A stretch of DNA of 20,840 nt, taken from CAYHSY01 sp964359435. GTDB taxonomy: Bacteria > Patescibacteriota > Minisyncoccia > UBA6257 > JAUSGH01. Made by a program: the position numbers and the translations under genes. Positions 13,105 to 19,574 of the stretch are shown here, in pieces. Every line of letters starts with the position of its first letter. Positions within the stretch are counted from its first letter, which is position 1. Under the pieces are notes generated by a model, which was given only the letters and a program-made list of their open reading frames with translations, ran no database searches and had not been told where the DNA came from. The DNA lies in contig CAYHSY010000011.1 of NCBI GenBank assembly GCA_964359435.1, forward strand, positions 1 through 20,840, in the 5' to 3' direction.

Positions 13105-13746
13105 ATGACATATGAAGCCGTTGTCGTCAGACATGGGCAAACGCCGGCAAACGCGGAAGAGAGATTCGCCGACAAACAAGAAAGCCAGAAAGACGAGCTT
13201 TCGGATCTTGGGATTCAACAGTGCAAGGCCTTGCGCGAACGATTCAAACGCGAGGGCCGGTTTTTCAGACATTACTTTCATGGGCCGCTGACACGACAAC
13301 TTCAGAGCGCGCACCTTATGTTTCCGACGCAACAATATGACTGGGAAGTAATCTGCGATCTGGATGAAAAACAAACTCCGCCCCAATTCGCCGGGCGCCT
13401 GGGAAGCGAAGTTGAGGCCGAAATGCCCGGCATCCTGGCGCGTTGGCACCGGTGCGAACTTAATCCACCCGGCGGCGAAACCCAGGCGGAATTCATGCAC
13501 CGAGTCTGGAAGTTCATGGAAAGTGAATTGAAGCCGGCATGCCTCACTGGGCCGACTATCATCATCACCTCGGCATGGGTCATAAATGCCATGATCGCCC
13601 ACCCCAAGGCGCTCGCTATTCCGCCGAGGAACTGGTTCAATCTGCGTATTTCGAACACCTCCATCACGACTCTCAAATTGCTCGAAAACGGCGATTGGCA
13701 GGCGCTGAGCATCGGCGATACCAACCATCTCCGGGCACTAGCGTAA
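13105..13746 (+). CDS. Histidine-phosphatase-superfamily protein lacking the second catalytic His
   Basis: This 213-aa protein opens with VVVRHGQTPAN (R9, H10, the phospho-acceptor His) and follows the family order: LSDLGIQQ, PLTRQLQSA (R64), and PPGGET (E125). At the place where the family has VSHGG it reads ITSAWVINAM, with A157 instead of the second active-site His. The sequence is TCG GCA TGG; no simple one-base indel restores a working frame. It may be a non-catalytic relative or use an altered mechanism; a phosphoglycerate-mutase role is unlikely. The start is ATG 13105 with GGAGGG 6 nt upstream; the ATG at 13101 gives only four codons. It has its own promoter and terminator. Confidence 0.8.
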   Translation: MTYEAVVVRHGQTPANAEERFADKQESQKDELSDLGIQQCKALRERFKREGRFFRHYFHGPLTRQLQSAHLMFPTQQYDWEVICDLDEKQTPPQFAGRLGSEVEAEMPGILARWHRCELNPPGGETQAEFMHRVWKFMESELKPACLTGPTIIITSAWVINAMIAHPKALAIPPRNWFNLRISNTSITTLKLLENGDWQALSIGDTNHLRALA

Positions 13747-13755
13747 TCCCGGACG

Positions 13756-13799
13756 CCGCCCGCGTTTCTTAAAAAAACAAAGGCGGTTTTTTTATTTTT
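13756..13799 (+). terminator. Terminator of the phosphatase-like gene
   Basis: CCGCC (13756-13760) / GGCGG (13782-13786) followed by TTTTTTTATTTTT. The stem is short and the loop long, but the U-tract is strong. Confidence 0.6.
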
Positions 13800-13828
13800 A
13801 ACCCCCTACTGTACATTACCATACCTAC

Positions 13829-13857
13829 TTGACATATACTCATATATTATTTATCAT
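13829..13857 (+). promoter_or_regulatory. Strong promoter of the 13906 gene
   Basis: Perfect TTGACA (13829-13834), 17-nt spacer, TATCAT (13852-13857). The same -10 hexamer is seen at the str promoter. Confidence 0.75.
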
Positions 13858-13905
13858 CAAACTTGGCTGCTCTAATCAAAAATCATTGCCAAGGAGGAGA
13901 AGTCC

Positions 13906-14388
13906 ATGACTCAAACGCAATGCCTGATCTTCATCGGAAAAACCGTGCCGCGACTTGCGGAAGCCATTTCGCAAATCGCCAGCTTTGGAGACATCATATT
14001 GTTTGAGGATTTCTCTCTAATAGTGCGCGCCCTCGGCAACACTTATCTGCGGGCCGCCCGTCGGGAATCGGCAACGCATGAGCTCTCCAAAAAGAACATC
14101 ATCTGTTTGCTCTTCCATCTGGTTGAAGCCATAAATGCCGGACTGCCGGCCGACCATCTGTTTATCGCGTCCGTCTTTGCCATCAAACACGAGGGCGAAG
14201 ACACATCCAGATGGAGCATGGACGGCGCGAAACGGGCGCAATTCAGGGAACTGCATGAAAGTTTCACCCGGGCCTGCGTACCGCTTTCGAGCGGCATCGG
14301 CATACGGACAGCCACCGGACAAACGATCACAAAGATCAAAAATCGCTGCGTCAAACAGCTGCCCAAGGTCGCTCCGGGAATCCCCTAA
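13906..14388 (+). CDS. Uncharacterised 160-aa protein
   Basis: I do not recognise a family. The protein appears soluble and mixed alpha/beta, with no signal peptide or membrane helix. Visible features are a hydrophobic strand near the start (CLIFIG), a helical run (NIICLLFHLVEAINAG) and a basic C-terminus ending in KQLPKVAPGIP. It is clearly expressed by design: a perfect TTGACA promoter, AAGGAGG 8 nt before the ATG, and a strong terminator whose loop holds the stop codon. It belongs to the SD-bearing stand-alone gene set of this window. The stop overlaps the stop of the convergent HAD gene. Confidence 0.75.
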   Translation: MTQTQCLIFIGKTVPRLAEAISQIASFGDIILFEDFSLIVRALGNTYLRAARRESATHELSKKNIICLLFHLVEAINAGLPADHLFIASVFAIKHEGEDTSRWSMDGAKRAQFRELHESFTRACVPLSSGIGIRTATGQTITKIKNRCVKQLPKVAPGIP

Positions 14389-14411
14389 TGGGACCGGAGC
14401 TTTTTATTTTT
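14371..14411 (+). terminator. Terminator holding both convergent stop codons
   Basis: Stem GCTCCGG (14371-14377) / CCGGAGC (14394-14400) with inner TCCC/GGGA (14381-14384, 14390-14393) and loop CTAAT, then TTTTTATTTTT. The loop contains the plus-strand TAA (14386-14388) and the complement of the minus-strand TAG (14385-14387). There is no U-tract on the minus strand, so it works in one direction. Confidence 0.9.
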
Positions 14412-15113
14412 GGAAGACAAAAAATAGATGACGTCTTTCCTCTCCACCACCACCTCCCAGCCATGTTTTACGGCTTCGTTATAAAGCATTTGATTGGGGT
14501 TAAAACATATGGGCCGTTCCACGAAACGCAAGAAAGCGCTGTCTGATTCGGAGTCCCCCACCCCAACCGATCCGCGTAATGACAAACCTTCTTTTCTTAG
14601 AGCGCTTTTCAAAACCTTGGCCTTGTCGTTAACAAAATCCAAATGCATCACGGCGCCGGTAAATTCGCCGTCTTCCCCGACTTCATAGACACGGCCATAA
14701 ACGCGATTGAAACCCAAAACGCGCTCGGCAAATTCTTCCACGATTTCCCGCGGAGAATTGGAAATAGCAATCATGTAATAGCCGGCGCTTTTAAGTTCCG
14801 CCACCAGATCGCGCGTGTAACGATAGACGCGGTTTTTATGAAACTCCGTCACTTTCTTGGCAACTTGCAAGAAATCCCTATATTTGACGCCTTTGATATG
14901 ACTCAAAAAAGCCAGGATCACGGCTTCAATATATTTATCATAATCCCCTTTCCGGTCCAACCAATTCTTAAAAGCATTGGCATAAAGCCGCCGCACATCG
15001 GATGGGAAGATGCCTTCCTGAATCAAGGCATCTACGAGTTCAATTAATAAACTTGAACGGAAAATCGTGCCGTCGATATCGAAAATAGCTACTTTTTTAG
15101 CATTTTCATCCAT
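14385..15113 (-). CDS. HAD-IB (phosphoserine-phosphatase-like) hydrolase
   Basis: This 242-aa protein has all HAD motifs: nucleophile motif DIDGT (12-16), AISNSP (motif II), the DKAKVL lysine (motif III) and GVGDSESDSAFL (motif IV). The helical cap after motif I (LLIELVDALIQEGIFP..., NWLDRKGDYDKYIEAV) is the subfamily IB type, related to SerB but common as an unassigned phosphatase in Parcubacteria. It is not closely related to the tandem HAD pair at 538-2201. The start is ATG 15113; longer starts would run through the RRM gene's terminator. A weak GAGGA lies about 11 nt upstream. The last codons are part of the convergent gene's terminator. Confidence 0.85.
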   Translation of the reverse strand: MDENAKKVAIFDIDGTIFRSSLLIELVDALIQEGIFPSDVRRLYANAFKNWLDRKGDYDKYIEAVILAFLSHIKGVKYRDFLQVAKKVTEFHKNRVYRYTRDLVAELKSAGYYMIAISNSPREIVEEFAERVLGFNRVYGRVYEVGEDGEFTGAVMHLDFVNDKAKVLKSALRKEGLSLRGSVGVGDSESDSAFLRFVERPICFNPNQMLYNEAVKHGWEVVVERKDVIYFLSSKNKKLRSH

Positions 15114-15162
15114 ATATTGATTGTAATCCTCATAGATTAAGCGGGCAAGCCGACCCGAAAAT

Positions 15163-15190
15163 AAAAACAGCCCCACAAGGGGCTGTTTTT
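15163..15190 (-). terminator. Terminator of the RRM gene (symmetrical)
   Basis: A 12-bp perfect stem: AAAAACAGCCCC (15163-15174), loop ACAA, GGGGCTGTTTTT (15179-15190). It starts 12 nt after the RRM stop on the minus strand; U-runs flank both sides. Confidence 0.9.
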
Positions 15191-15201
15191 GGGTAATGGG
15201 G

Positions 15202-15495
15202 TTAGTAACCGCCACGACCACCGAACTCACCGCGCGGAGCGCGTGGCTCTAAAGGACGAGCTTCATTCACAGTCAGGCGGCGGCCACCGAAATCTTTACC
15301 ATTAAACATTTCGATAGCTTTTTGCGCCTCATCGTCTGAAGCCATCTCCACAAAGCCGAAGCCCTTGGAACGACCGGACATTTTATCGGTGATAATCATC
15401 GCCGATTCAACATTGCCAGCCGCCATAAAGGCACTCTTGAGCTCGTCTTGAGTTGTCGAATACGGCAACCCACCGACATAAAGCTTCTTCGCCAT
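15202..15495 (-). CDS. RRM-domain RNA-binding protein
   Basis: This 97-aa protein is a single RNA-recognition motif: RNP2 LYVGGL (5-10) and RNP1 KGFGFVEM (44-51) with the aromatic residues that stack on RNA bases. A short Gly/Arg tail follows (APRGEFGGRGGY), like the cold-regulated Rbp proteins of cyanobacteria. It probably binds single-stranded RNA as a chaperone or post-transcriptional regulator. There is no SD. The 5' UTR is about 140 nt and carries a hairpin 12 nt before the ATG, and the promoter has a palindrome over its start site; both fit regulated or self-regulated expression. Confidence 0.93.
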   Translation of the reverse strand: MAKKLYVGGLPYSTTQDELKSAFMAAGNVESAMIITDKMSGRSKGFGFVEMASDDEAQKAIEMFNGKDFGGRRLTVNEARPLEPRAPRGEFGGRGGY

Positions 15496-15507
15496 TTTGG
15501 GATGTGA

Positions 15508-15526
15508 ACTTATTCTTGAAATAAGT
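15508..15526 (-). promoter_or_regulatory. Hairpin in the RRM 5' UTR next to the start codon
   Basis: ACTTATT (15508-15514), loop CTTGA, AATAAGT (15520-15526); 7 bp, AT-rich. It ends 12 nt before the ATG, where it could influence ribosome entry or be a target for the RRM protein itself. Confidence 0.45.
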
Positions 15527-15630
15527 CCTAAGCTGATTTATAAATACGTAAGCACGACCCGTTCCCGCCTGGCGCCTCGTTACTAATGTTAAAAGCAATA
15601 GCTAGGGACTACCCGTCAAGAAACGCTACT

Positions 15631-15669
15631 TACAATGATCATTGTACCAAAGTCATCTTAAATAAGCAA
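15631..15669 (-). promoter_or_regulatory. RRM promoter with an operator-like palindrome
   Basis: Minus-strand TTGCTT (15664-15669), 17-nt spacer, TACAAT (15641-15646). The -10 is one half of a 16-bp perfect palindrome TACAATGATCATTGTA (15631-15646) that extends over the predicted start site, a classical place for a repressor operator. Confidence 0.6.
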
Positions 15670-15673
15670 GGTC

Positions 15674-16426
15674 TTAACCGCCAAAGACAGCCGCCCAAAA
15701 AGGTGAAACTGTTAAGGCACCTTTCCAAATCCAGCCATTTTCGACCACTATCTCTATCAACGGATTTTTCATTTCCTGCAAGTTGAACTTATAGTTATAG
15801 GCGAAATCCACTTTAAGTTTGCCGTCTTTGTAAATTACGCCATAAGACGCGCCCCAATCATATTGATAAAAGTTAATACCACGGGCGCCGCTGGCGCGGA
15901 GCGTCGCTTGCGGACGGCCGTCAACACCGACACGCCAGGCAACGTTCCGTTCCACGTCCTGTATATGAACAGTATAATTTTTCGGCTCAAAACGGAAACG
16001 GAGTTTGTGAACCCTGTTGATACGGTTGGCTGCGAACATGTCTACCCATTTTTCATCAACTATTTTCCATTCGGCGATTAAGTCCTCTTTTTCACCGCGC
16101 TTGATTTGCCAAGGCAACTTGGGATCATTAATCGCCAAAAGTTTTCCGACCAAATCCTCCCTGGAAATCGGCAGAACGCCAGCCTTGGGTTCTATTTTGG
16201 AAGCCCAGGTGGCGCAATATGACCAGGCCGGGACCAAAGCCAAAAAATAACCCAAAAGTCCGGAAAGGACTTTACCGACATGCAGGTCAATAAATCCCTC
16301 TACCACGGGTTTGGGAATATCAAAAATACCTATGATAATATAGGCGCCAATAGTGGGCAATGAGATGCTTACAATGGCAAAAACAAAAAACCAGAATACC
16401 CGCCAGCCATTAATTTTTTTATCCAT
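15674..16426 (-). CDS. Uncharacterised membrane-anchored protein, 250 aa
   Basis: Two hydrophobic helices near the N-terminus (about 10-35 and 52-72) precede a soluble domain of about 175 residues. That domain alternates charged and aromatic residues (KLRFRFEPKNYTVHIQDVER, NFYQYDWGASYGVIYKDG) in a pattern suggesting beta sheet. I recognise no family. The ATG at 16426 is preceded by TATAAT only 6 nt upstream (16433-16438) with TTAACT (16455-16460) at 16 nt, so the mRNA would begin at or next to the start codon. The downstream RRM promoter begins 5 nt beyond the stop. Confidence 0.75.
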   Translation of the reverse strand: MDKKINGWRVFWFFVFAIVSISLPTIGAYIIIGIFDIPKPVVEGFIDLHVGKVLSGLLGYFLALVPAWSYCATWASKIEPKAGVLPISREDLVGKLLAINDPKLPWQIKRGEKEDLIAEWKIVDEKWVDMFAANRINRVHKLRFRFEPKNYTVHIQDVERNVAWRVGVDGRPQATLRASGARGINFYQYDWGASYGVIYKDGKLKVDFAYNYKFNLQEMKNPLIEIVVENGWIWKGALTVSPFWAAVFGG

Positions 16427-16432
16427 GATTGT

Positions 16433-16460
16433 ATTATAACAAAAAAATTGCGTAAGTTAA
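16433..16460 (-). promoter_or_regulatory. Promoter giving a leaderless transcript
   Basis: TTAACT (16455-16460), 16-nt spacer, TATAAT (16433-16438) on the minus strand. The gap to the ATG is 6 nt, exactly the distance expected when transcription starts on the A of AUG. Confidence 0.6.
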
Positions 16461-16501
16461 TATGCCGTTATTCCAAAATAACACCCATTGCTCGCGAAAT
16501 A

Positions 16502-17059
16502 TCAGCCACGGGCAAAAGCCAGGATACGCGCCTGATAAATCGTCGCCGTCACTTGCACAAACCCCATCACCCAAAATAGAGTTTCAAAAGAATAATAATT
16601 CACAACCAAACCGCCAATAATAATCGCCACCCCCGTTACCAGCTTCAGATCGCCGTCCGCCAAGCCCCAAGTTAATCCGGCTTGCCGCCGATTCTCATGC
16701 TCGGCATAAAGCGCGCTCCAAGTTGGGCTCGCGATCGCCGAAGCAACACCCAAGCCGGCCTGAACCAAGAATAATTGCAGAGGCGTTTGAACCAGTAGAT
16801 AAGAAAAGGTAAAAAGGGCGTTCAAAGCATAACCGCTGATCATCAGCTTCTCTTTGCTGTATTTGTCGGCGATTTCACCTACACCGATGGAGGCGAGGCC
16901 GGTAATGATAAGATAGGTCGCCCAGGCCCAGGTAATATCTAAAATATTGCCGCCCATACGGTTGGCAAAAACGGCGAAAAGCGGCCCCAACATGCCCTCG
17001 CCCAGGCACCACAAACTGGCGCCGCGAAGCAAGATTTTTTCTTTGACATTTAAGGCCAT
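16502..17059 (-). CDS. Half-size MFS transporter-like protein
   Basis: This 185-aa protein has about six hydrophobic helices, half the usual MFS count. GEIADKYSKEKLMISGY between helices 2 and 3 is the MFS motif A (G-x-x-x-D-x-x-x-x-x-x). GEGMLGPLFAVFANRMGG at helix 1 also fits MFS. The C-terminus ends cleanly at a stop, with no second half in any frame downstream, so this is either a natural six-helix protein acting as a dimer or an old truncation. The substrate is not predictable. The ATG at 17059 has no SD. Confidence 0.75.
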   Translation of the reverse strand: MALNVKEKILLRGASLWCLGEGMLGPLFAVFANRMGGNILDITWAWATYLIITGLASIGVGEIADKYSKEKLMISGYALNALFTFSYLLVQTPLQLFLVQAGLGVASAIASPTWSALYAEHENRRQAGLTWGLADGDLKLVTGVAIIIGGLVVNYYSFETLFWVMGFVQVTATIYQARILAFARG

Positions 17060-17098
17060 ATTACCATCATAACAACCAAATTCGATTGGTCAAAAAGG

Positions 17099-17147
17099 AC
17101 GGCTCAGTGAGCCGTTGAATAAAAAGAGGAGTTCGGGTGAACTCCTC
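17099..17147 (-). terminator. Double terminator after the Nudix gene
   Basis: First hairpin GAGGAGTTC (17126-17134), loop GGGT, GAACTCCTC (17139-17147), followed on the minus strand by TTTTTATT. The Nudix TGA (17146-17148) overlaps its base. Second hairpin ACGGCTCA-G-TGAGCCGT (17099-17115), followed by CCTTTTT. Confidence 0.9.
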
Positions 17148-17931
17148 AAGGCAGATTGGGCGTCATAACCACAATGCGATCCATGGCACAGGACGCCTCC
17201 AAGGCACGCTTCAGATACTGCTCTGTTGGGTTTCCGAATGCCTTGTAGAAAAACCAGGCGCCCACGCTTTGAGCGCTTAAGATGGCGCCGCTCGCGATGT
17301 TTATTTCCGTTTCTTCGGGCGTCATTGCGAAAACGCGGAGTCCGCTATCGGTTGGCACCTCGGTTTTGAACTCATGTCTTGTCAGATACGCCAAGGCCAA
17401 GTAGTTCTTGCAACCGACATTAGAGCACATCGGGAAGAGCGGGTTCCGTAGAACCCAAAGCGTCGCCTCTTGGGACGGCGCACCTGTCTCTTCCGCGAAC
17501 TCCCGGAGAATGCCCGCGACCACAGCTTCCCCCGGCTCAATGCTGCCGCCGGGAAACTCCAATGAATCGCAAGGGCCGAGCTCATGCTTCACGCCGCCGG
17601 CGACAAATTCACGGGACGACTTACCGCCGAAATGCGCGAGCGGCGGCCGATACTGCGCAACCGTCAGCACCCGCCCATCCGGCAACACCGGCACCACCAC
17701 GCAGCCCAAGTCGATAACGTGGCCGCGGCGGCTGACAAGCGAAACGTATGCCGAGTAATTATTTTCCCCATTCGCGAACTGACCTCTTTGGGGACCCAAG
17801 GGGGTACACACGATTTCGACGCGATGGCGATAGCCAGGGGCGCTAAGCGAATAAATCACGCCTTCCAGCCACTCAAGGGTACGCAACGCACCCTCACCGC
17901 CTGACCCGGCATCCACGACTATCCTATTCAT
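17146..17931 (-). CDS. Nudix hydrolase
   Basis: This 261-aa protein carries a complete Nudix box, G129-x5-E-x7-REFAEETGA (129-151), which binds the divalent metal and cleaves nucleoside diphosphates linked to another group. The preceding VVVPVLPDGRVLTVAQYRPPL and LEFPGGSIEPGE resemble ADP-ribose-pyrophosphatase-type enzymes, so ADP-ribose or an NDP-sugar is the best guess. The N-terminal 75 residues are outside the Nudix fold and unrecognised. The start is strong: AGGAGG 5 nt before ATG. That SD overlaps the stop of a 32-codon upstream ORF, so coupling is expected. Confidence 0.88.
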   Translation of the reverse strand: MNRIVVDAGSGGEGALRTLEWLEGVIYSLSAPGYRHRVEIVCTPLGPQRGQFANGENNYSAYVSLVSRRGHVIDLGCVVVPVLPDGRVLTVAQYRPPLAHFGGKSSREFVAGGVKHELGPCDSLEFPGGSIEPGEAVVAGILREFAEETGAPSQEATLWVLRNPLFPMCSNVGCKNYLALAYLTRHEFKTEVPTDSGLRVFAMTPEETEINIASGAILSAQSVGAWFFYKAFGNPTEQYLKRALEASCAMDRIVVMTPNLP

Positions 17932-17940
17932 GTCCGCCTC

Positions 17941-18039
17941 CTATTTCTGCAGTTCACGAATACGGTCATACCAAGCCGGAACATACCGCGTCATTATGTC
18001 ACTTGGCTTTAACCCGGATTTTGACAACCTCGTTGTCAT
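17941..18039 (-). CDS. Small 32-aa ORF coupled to the Nudix gene
   Basis: The ATG at 18039 follows GGGAG by 6 nt, and the frame runs 32 codons to TAG at 17941-17943. The product starts MTTRLSKSGLKPSDIMTRYV and ends WYDRIRELQK: soluble, basic, possibly helical. The TAG is fused to the Nudix SD (TAGGAGG), a textbook arrangement for translational coupling. A promoter at 18108-18136 drives both. No family is recognised. It may be a small protein partner or a leader peptide setting Nudix translation. Confidence 0.6.
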   Translation of the reverse strand: MTTRLSKSGLKPSDIMTRYVPAWYDRIRELQK

Positions 18040-18107
18040 ACTTCACTCCCGAAAACCTCTTGGCCAACAAAATACCCATCCCACTCTATTGTCAGAGGAC
18101 TGTGTCG

Positions 18108-18136
18108 AATATAGCACAATAAAACCGATTTGACTA
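18108..18136 (-). promoter_or_regulatory. Candidate promoter of the small ORF-Nudix unit
   Basis: Extended -10 TGCTATATT (hexamer 18108-18113) with TAGTCA (18131-18136) at 17 nt on the minus strand. The -35 overlaps the stop of the 96-aa gene. Confidence 0.45.
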
Positions 18137-18424
18137 GCCGGTTAAAGCCCAGACAATGAGCGCGTTTAAGATGCCCAAACCAAAGGCAACGGAAAAATAA
18201 ACCCAACCGACGGTCGGTAAAATCAGCAATCCTAAAGCTGTCAGAATAAACGACAAGGGACTAAGCGTCCTGCAAACCTTTGGCCTATCAAAGGCAACCG
18301 GATAATGATAGGTGTTATTGTGGAAATGAAAACAAAACGGAAACAAAGACGGGCCGATGACTGCGCTCCCGAAACCGATAATGCCGACAATGATACGCGC
18401 GTATTCAAAATATAAAGCGTCCAT
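18134..18424 (-). CDS. Small membrane protein, 96 aa
   Basis: About three hydrophobic segments (YARIIVGIIGFGSAVIG; PLSFILTALGLLILPTVG; VYFSVAFGLGILNALIVW) with a short polar loop rich in His and Asn between the first two. No family is recognised. There is no convincing SD before the ATG at 18424. It forms a tight minus-strand run with the 51-aa gene upstream (44-nt gap), so they may share a transcript. Confidence 0.5.
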   Translation of the reverse strand: MDALYFEYARIIVGIIGFGSAVIGPSLFPFCFHFHNNTYHYPVAFDRPKVCRTLSPLSFILTALGLLILPTVGWVYFSVAFGLGILNALIVWALTG

Positions 18425-18467
18425 ATCTTCATTAAACGCCTTTCGATATATAAGTCAAACCATCACC

Positions 18468-18623
18468 TTAGTCCCGGCGTTTTATATCCGCCCAAAGAGA
18501 CATGACGCCCAGCGCCGCAAACAGGCCGGCCCCCAGCCAGTTGCCTTGTTTCAAGGCCTCGATTAAAGCAATGCCGAAAAAGATAATGAAAACCGTTATG
18601 TTGGAAAATTTTATATTGGGCAT
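18468..18623 (-). CDS. Small membrane protein, 51 aa
   Basis: The frame runs from ATG 18623 to TAA 18468-18470. It encodes MPNIKFSNITVFIIFFGIAL, then a short polar turn, a second hydrophobic segment (WLGAGLFAALGVMSLWA) and a basic end (DIKRRD): a plausible two-helix hairpin with positive-inside ends. No SD is visible, as for other membrane genes here. Supported only by coding-like composition and position. Confidence 0.45.
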   Translation of the reverse strand: MPNIKFSNITVFIIFFGIALIEALKQGNWLGAGLFAALGVMSLWADIKRRD

Positions 18624-18686
18624 AGAAAATTGTTAATTAAATAATCTGGCGGTGTTCGTTTAAAAATATCCGAACGGAACTGCGGT

Positions 18687-18728
18687 GCGGCGGGCGGAGG
18701 GGGGCGTGGGAGTGATTACGCCCGCCGC
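18687..18728. repeat. GC-rich 10-bp inverted repeat with G-rich loop
   Basis: GCGGCGGGCG (18687-18696) and CGCCCGCCGC (18719-18728) are perfect complements around a 22-nt loop containing GAGGGGGGCGTGGG. It lies between the broken kinase and the 51-aa gene in otherwise AT-rich sequence. No U-tract follows on either strand, so it is not a standard terminator. The plus-strand G-runs might form a quadruplex. Confidence 0.7.
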
Positions 18729-18785
18729 GTCTTCGGTGCCAAACCGACGATTTCAAGTTTCTGACGGGCAAAGTACGTCTCAAAA

Positions 18786-19475
18786 TCATACCTGATCTTG
18801 GTCTTTGGCGGCAAATTTTTTCTTAATAATTGGATTTTGAAAGTCGTTGTTATCAACAACTATATCAGCGACTTCCTTGGGATTCGCTTCCTGAAAATAC
18901 AATGTCTGACCAGGCACGTAGCGTTCGTTGTATATCGCAGTAGTTTCTTGCTCTGAACCCAAATACCATCCATCTCGTTTGACCGCTCGCGCGACGGTAT
19001 GCTCAAAATCTACATCGAGGAAAATCCTCAAATCCCAATAGTTCAGCAATTCTGAGCATTACAAGAAAATGCCGTCCATTAACAAAATAGCGTCTCTGTC
19101 GGCTTCTTCCGCGGGCGACAGAATTTCGCTATTTGTTTTGTAATCAAAGACAGCTTTCTTATATCGGAGATTCCCATTTGGTCCGAGGGGCGCTAATACG
19201 TTTTCGATCAAGGCGTTGTTGTTGAATGAATTCAAGTAATATCCTTCGGGCGAATTTCGCCCTCTTGAATACCTGGCTTCTCGCGGATTATGAAAACTGT
19301 CTACTGAAACGCGAACAATCTGGCGGCCGGATTCTTTTAGTATTTCTGCAAATTCGTTCGCTATAAATGTCTTTCCTGATCCATCAACGCCATCAATCGC
19401 CACTCGTAATGGATGACCTATTTTTATGCTCAAAATAATCGCCGATAATTGACTAAGAAGCTCCTGTCTTTTCAT
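18786..19475 (-). pseudogene. Uridine-kinase-like P-loop gene broken by an in-frame TAA
   Basis: Two open segments lie in the same frame, separated only by TAA at 19059-19061. The first (from ATG 19475, MKRQELLSQL) has the P-loop GVDGSGKT, DSFHNPREARYSRGR, SPEGYYLNSF, the VFDYKT strand and DGIFL. The second continues ELLNYWDLRIFLDVDFEHTVARAVKRD, RYVPGQTLYF and ADIVVDNNDFQNP. Together they make a full-length uridine-kinase-like NTPase of about 229 codons. In relatives the break site reads approximately L-x-R-P-E-L; here it is L-stop-C-S-E-L, consistent with two C-to-T changes (CAA to TAA, CGC to TGC). A sequencing error, recent inactivation or readthrough are the options. No SD; an extended -10 TGCTATACT lies at 19494-19502. 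Confidence 0.8.
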
Positions 19476-19493
19476 AAGAGGGTTGTTGATTGG

Positions 19494-19502
19494 AGTATAG
19501 CA
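19494..19502 (-). promoter_or_regulatory. Extended -10 promoter of the kinase-like gene
   Basis: Minus-strand TGCTATACT, about 18 nt before ATG 19475. A clear -35 is absent. Confidence 0.4.
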
Positions 19503-19574
19503 CCGCCCCGGCGAAATAAAAAAGCCCATGTGTGTTTAACAGCGCGCGGACCCGAATTTTACGGAGGTGTAGCA

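Noticed and set aside
18786..19475. Alternative genetic code or frameshift in the kinase gene
   Set aside because: Both parts are in the same frame, so there is no frameshift; TAA and TGA serve as normal stops in intact genes of the window.
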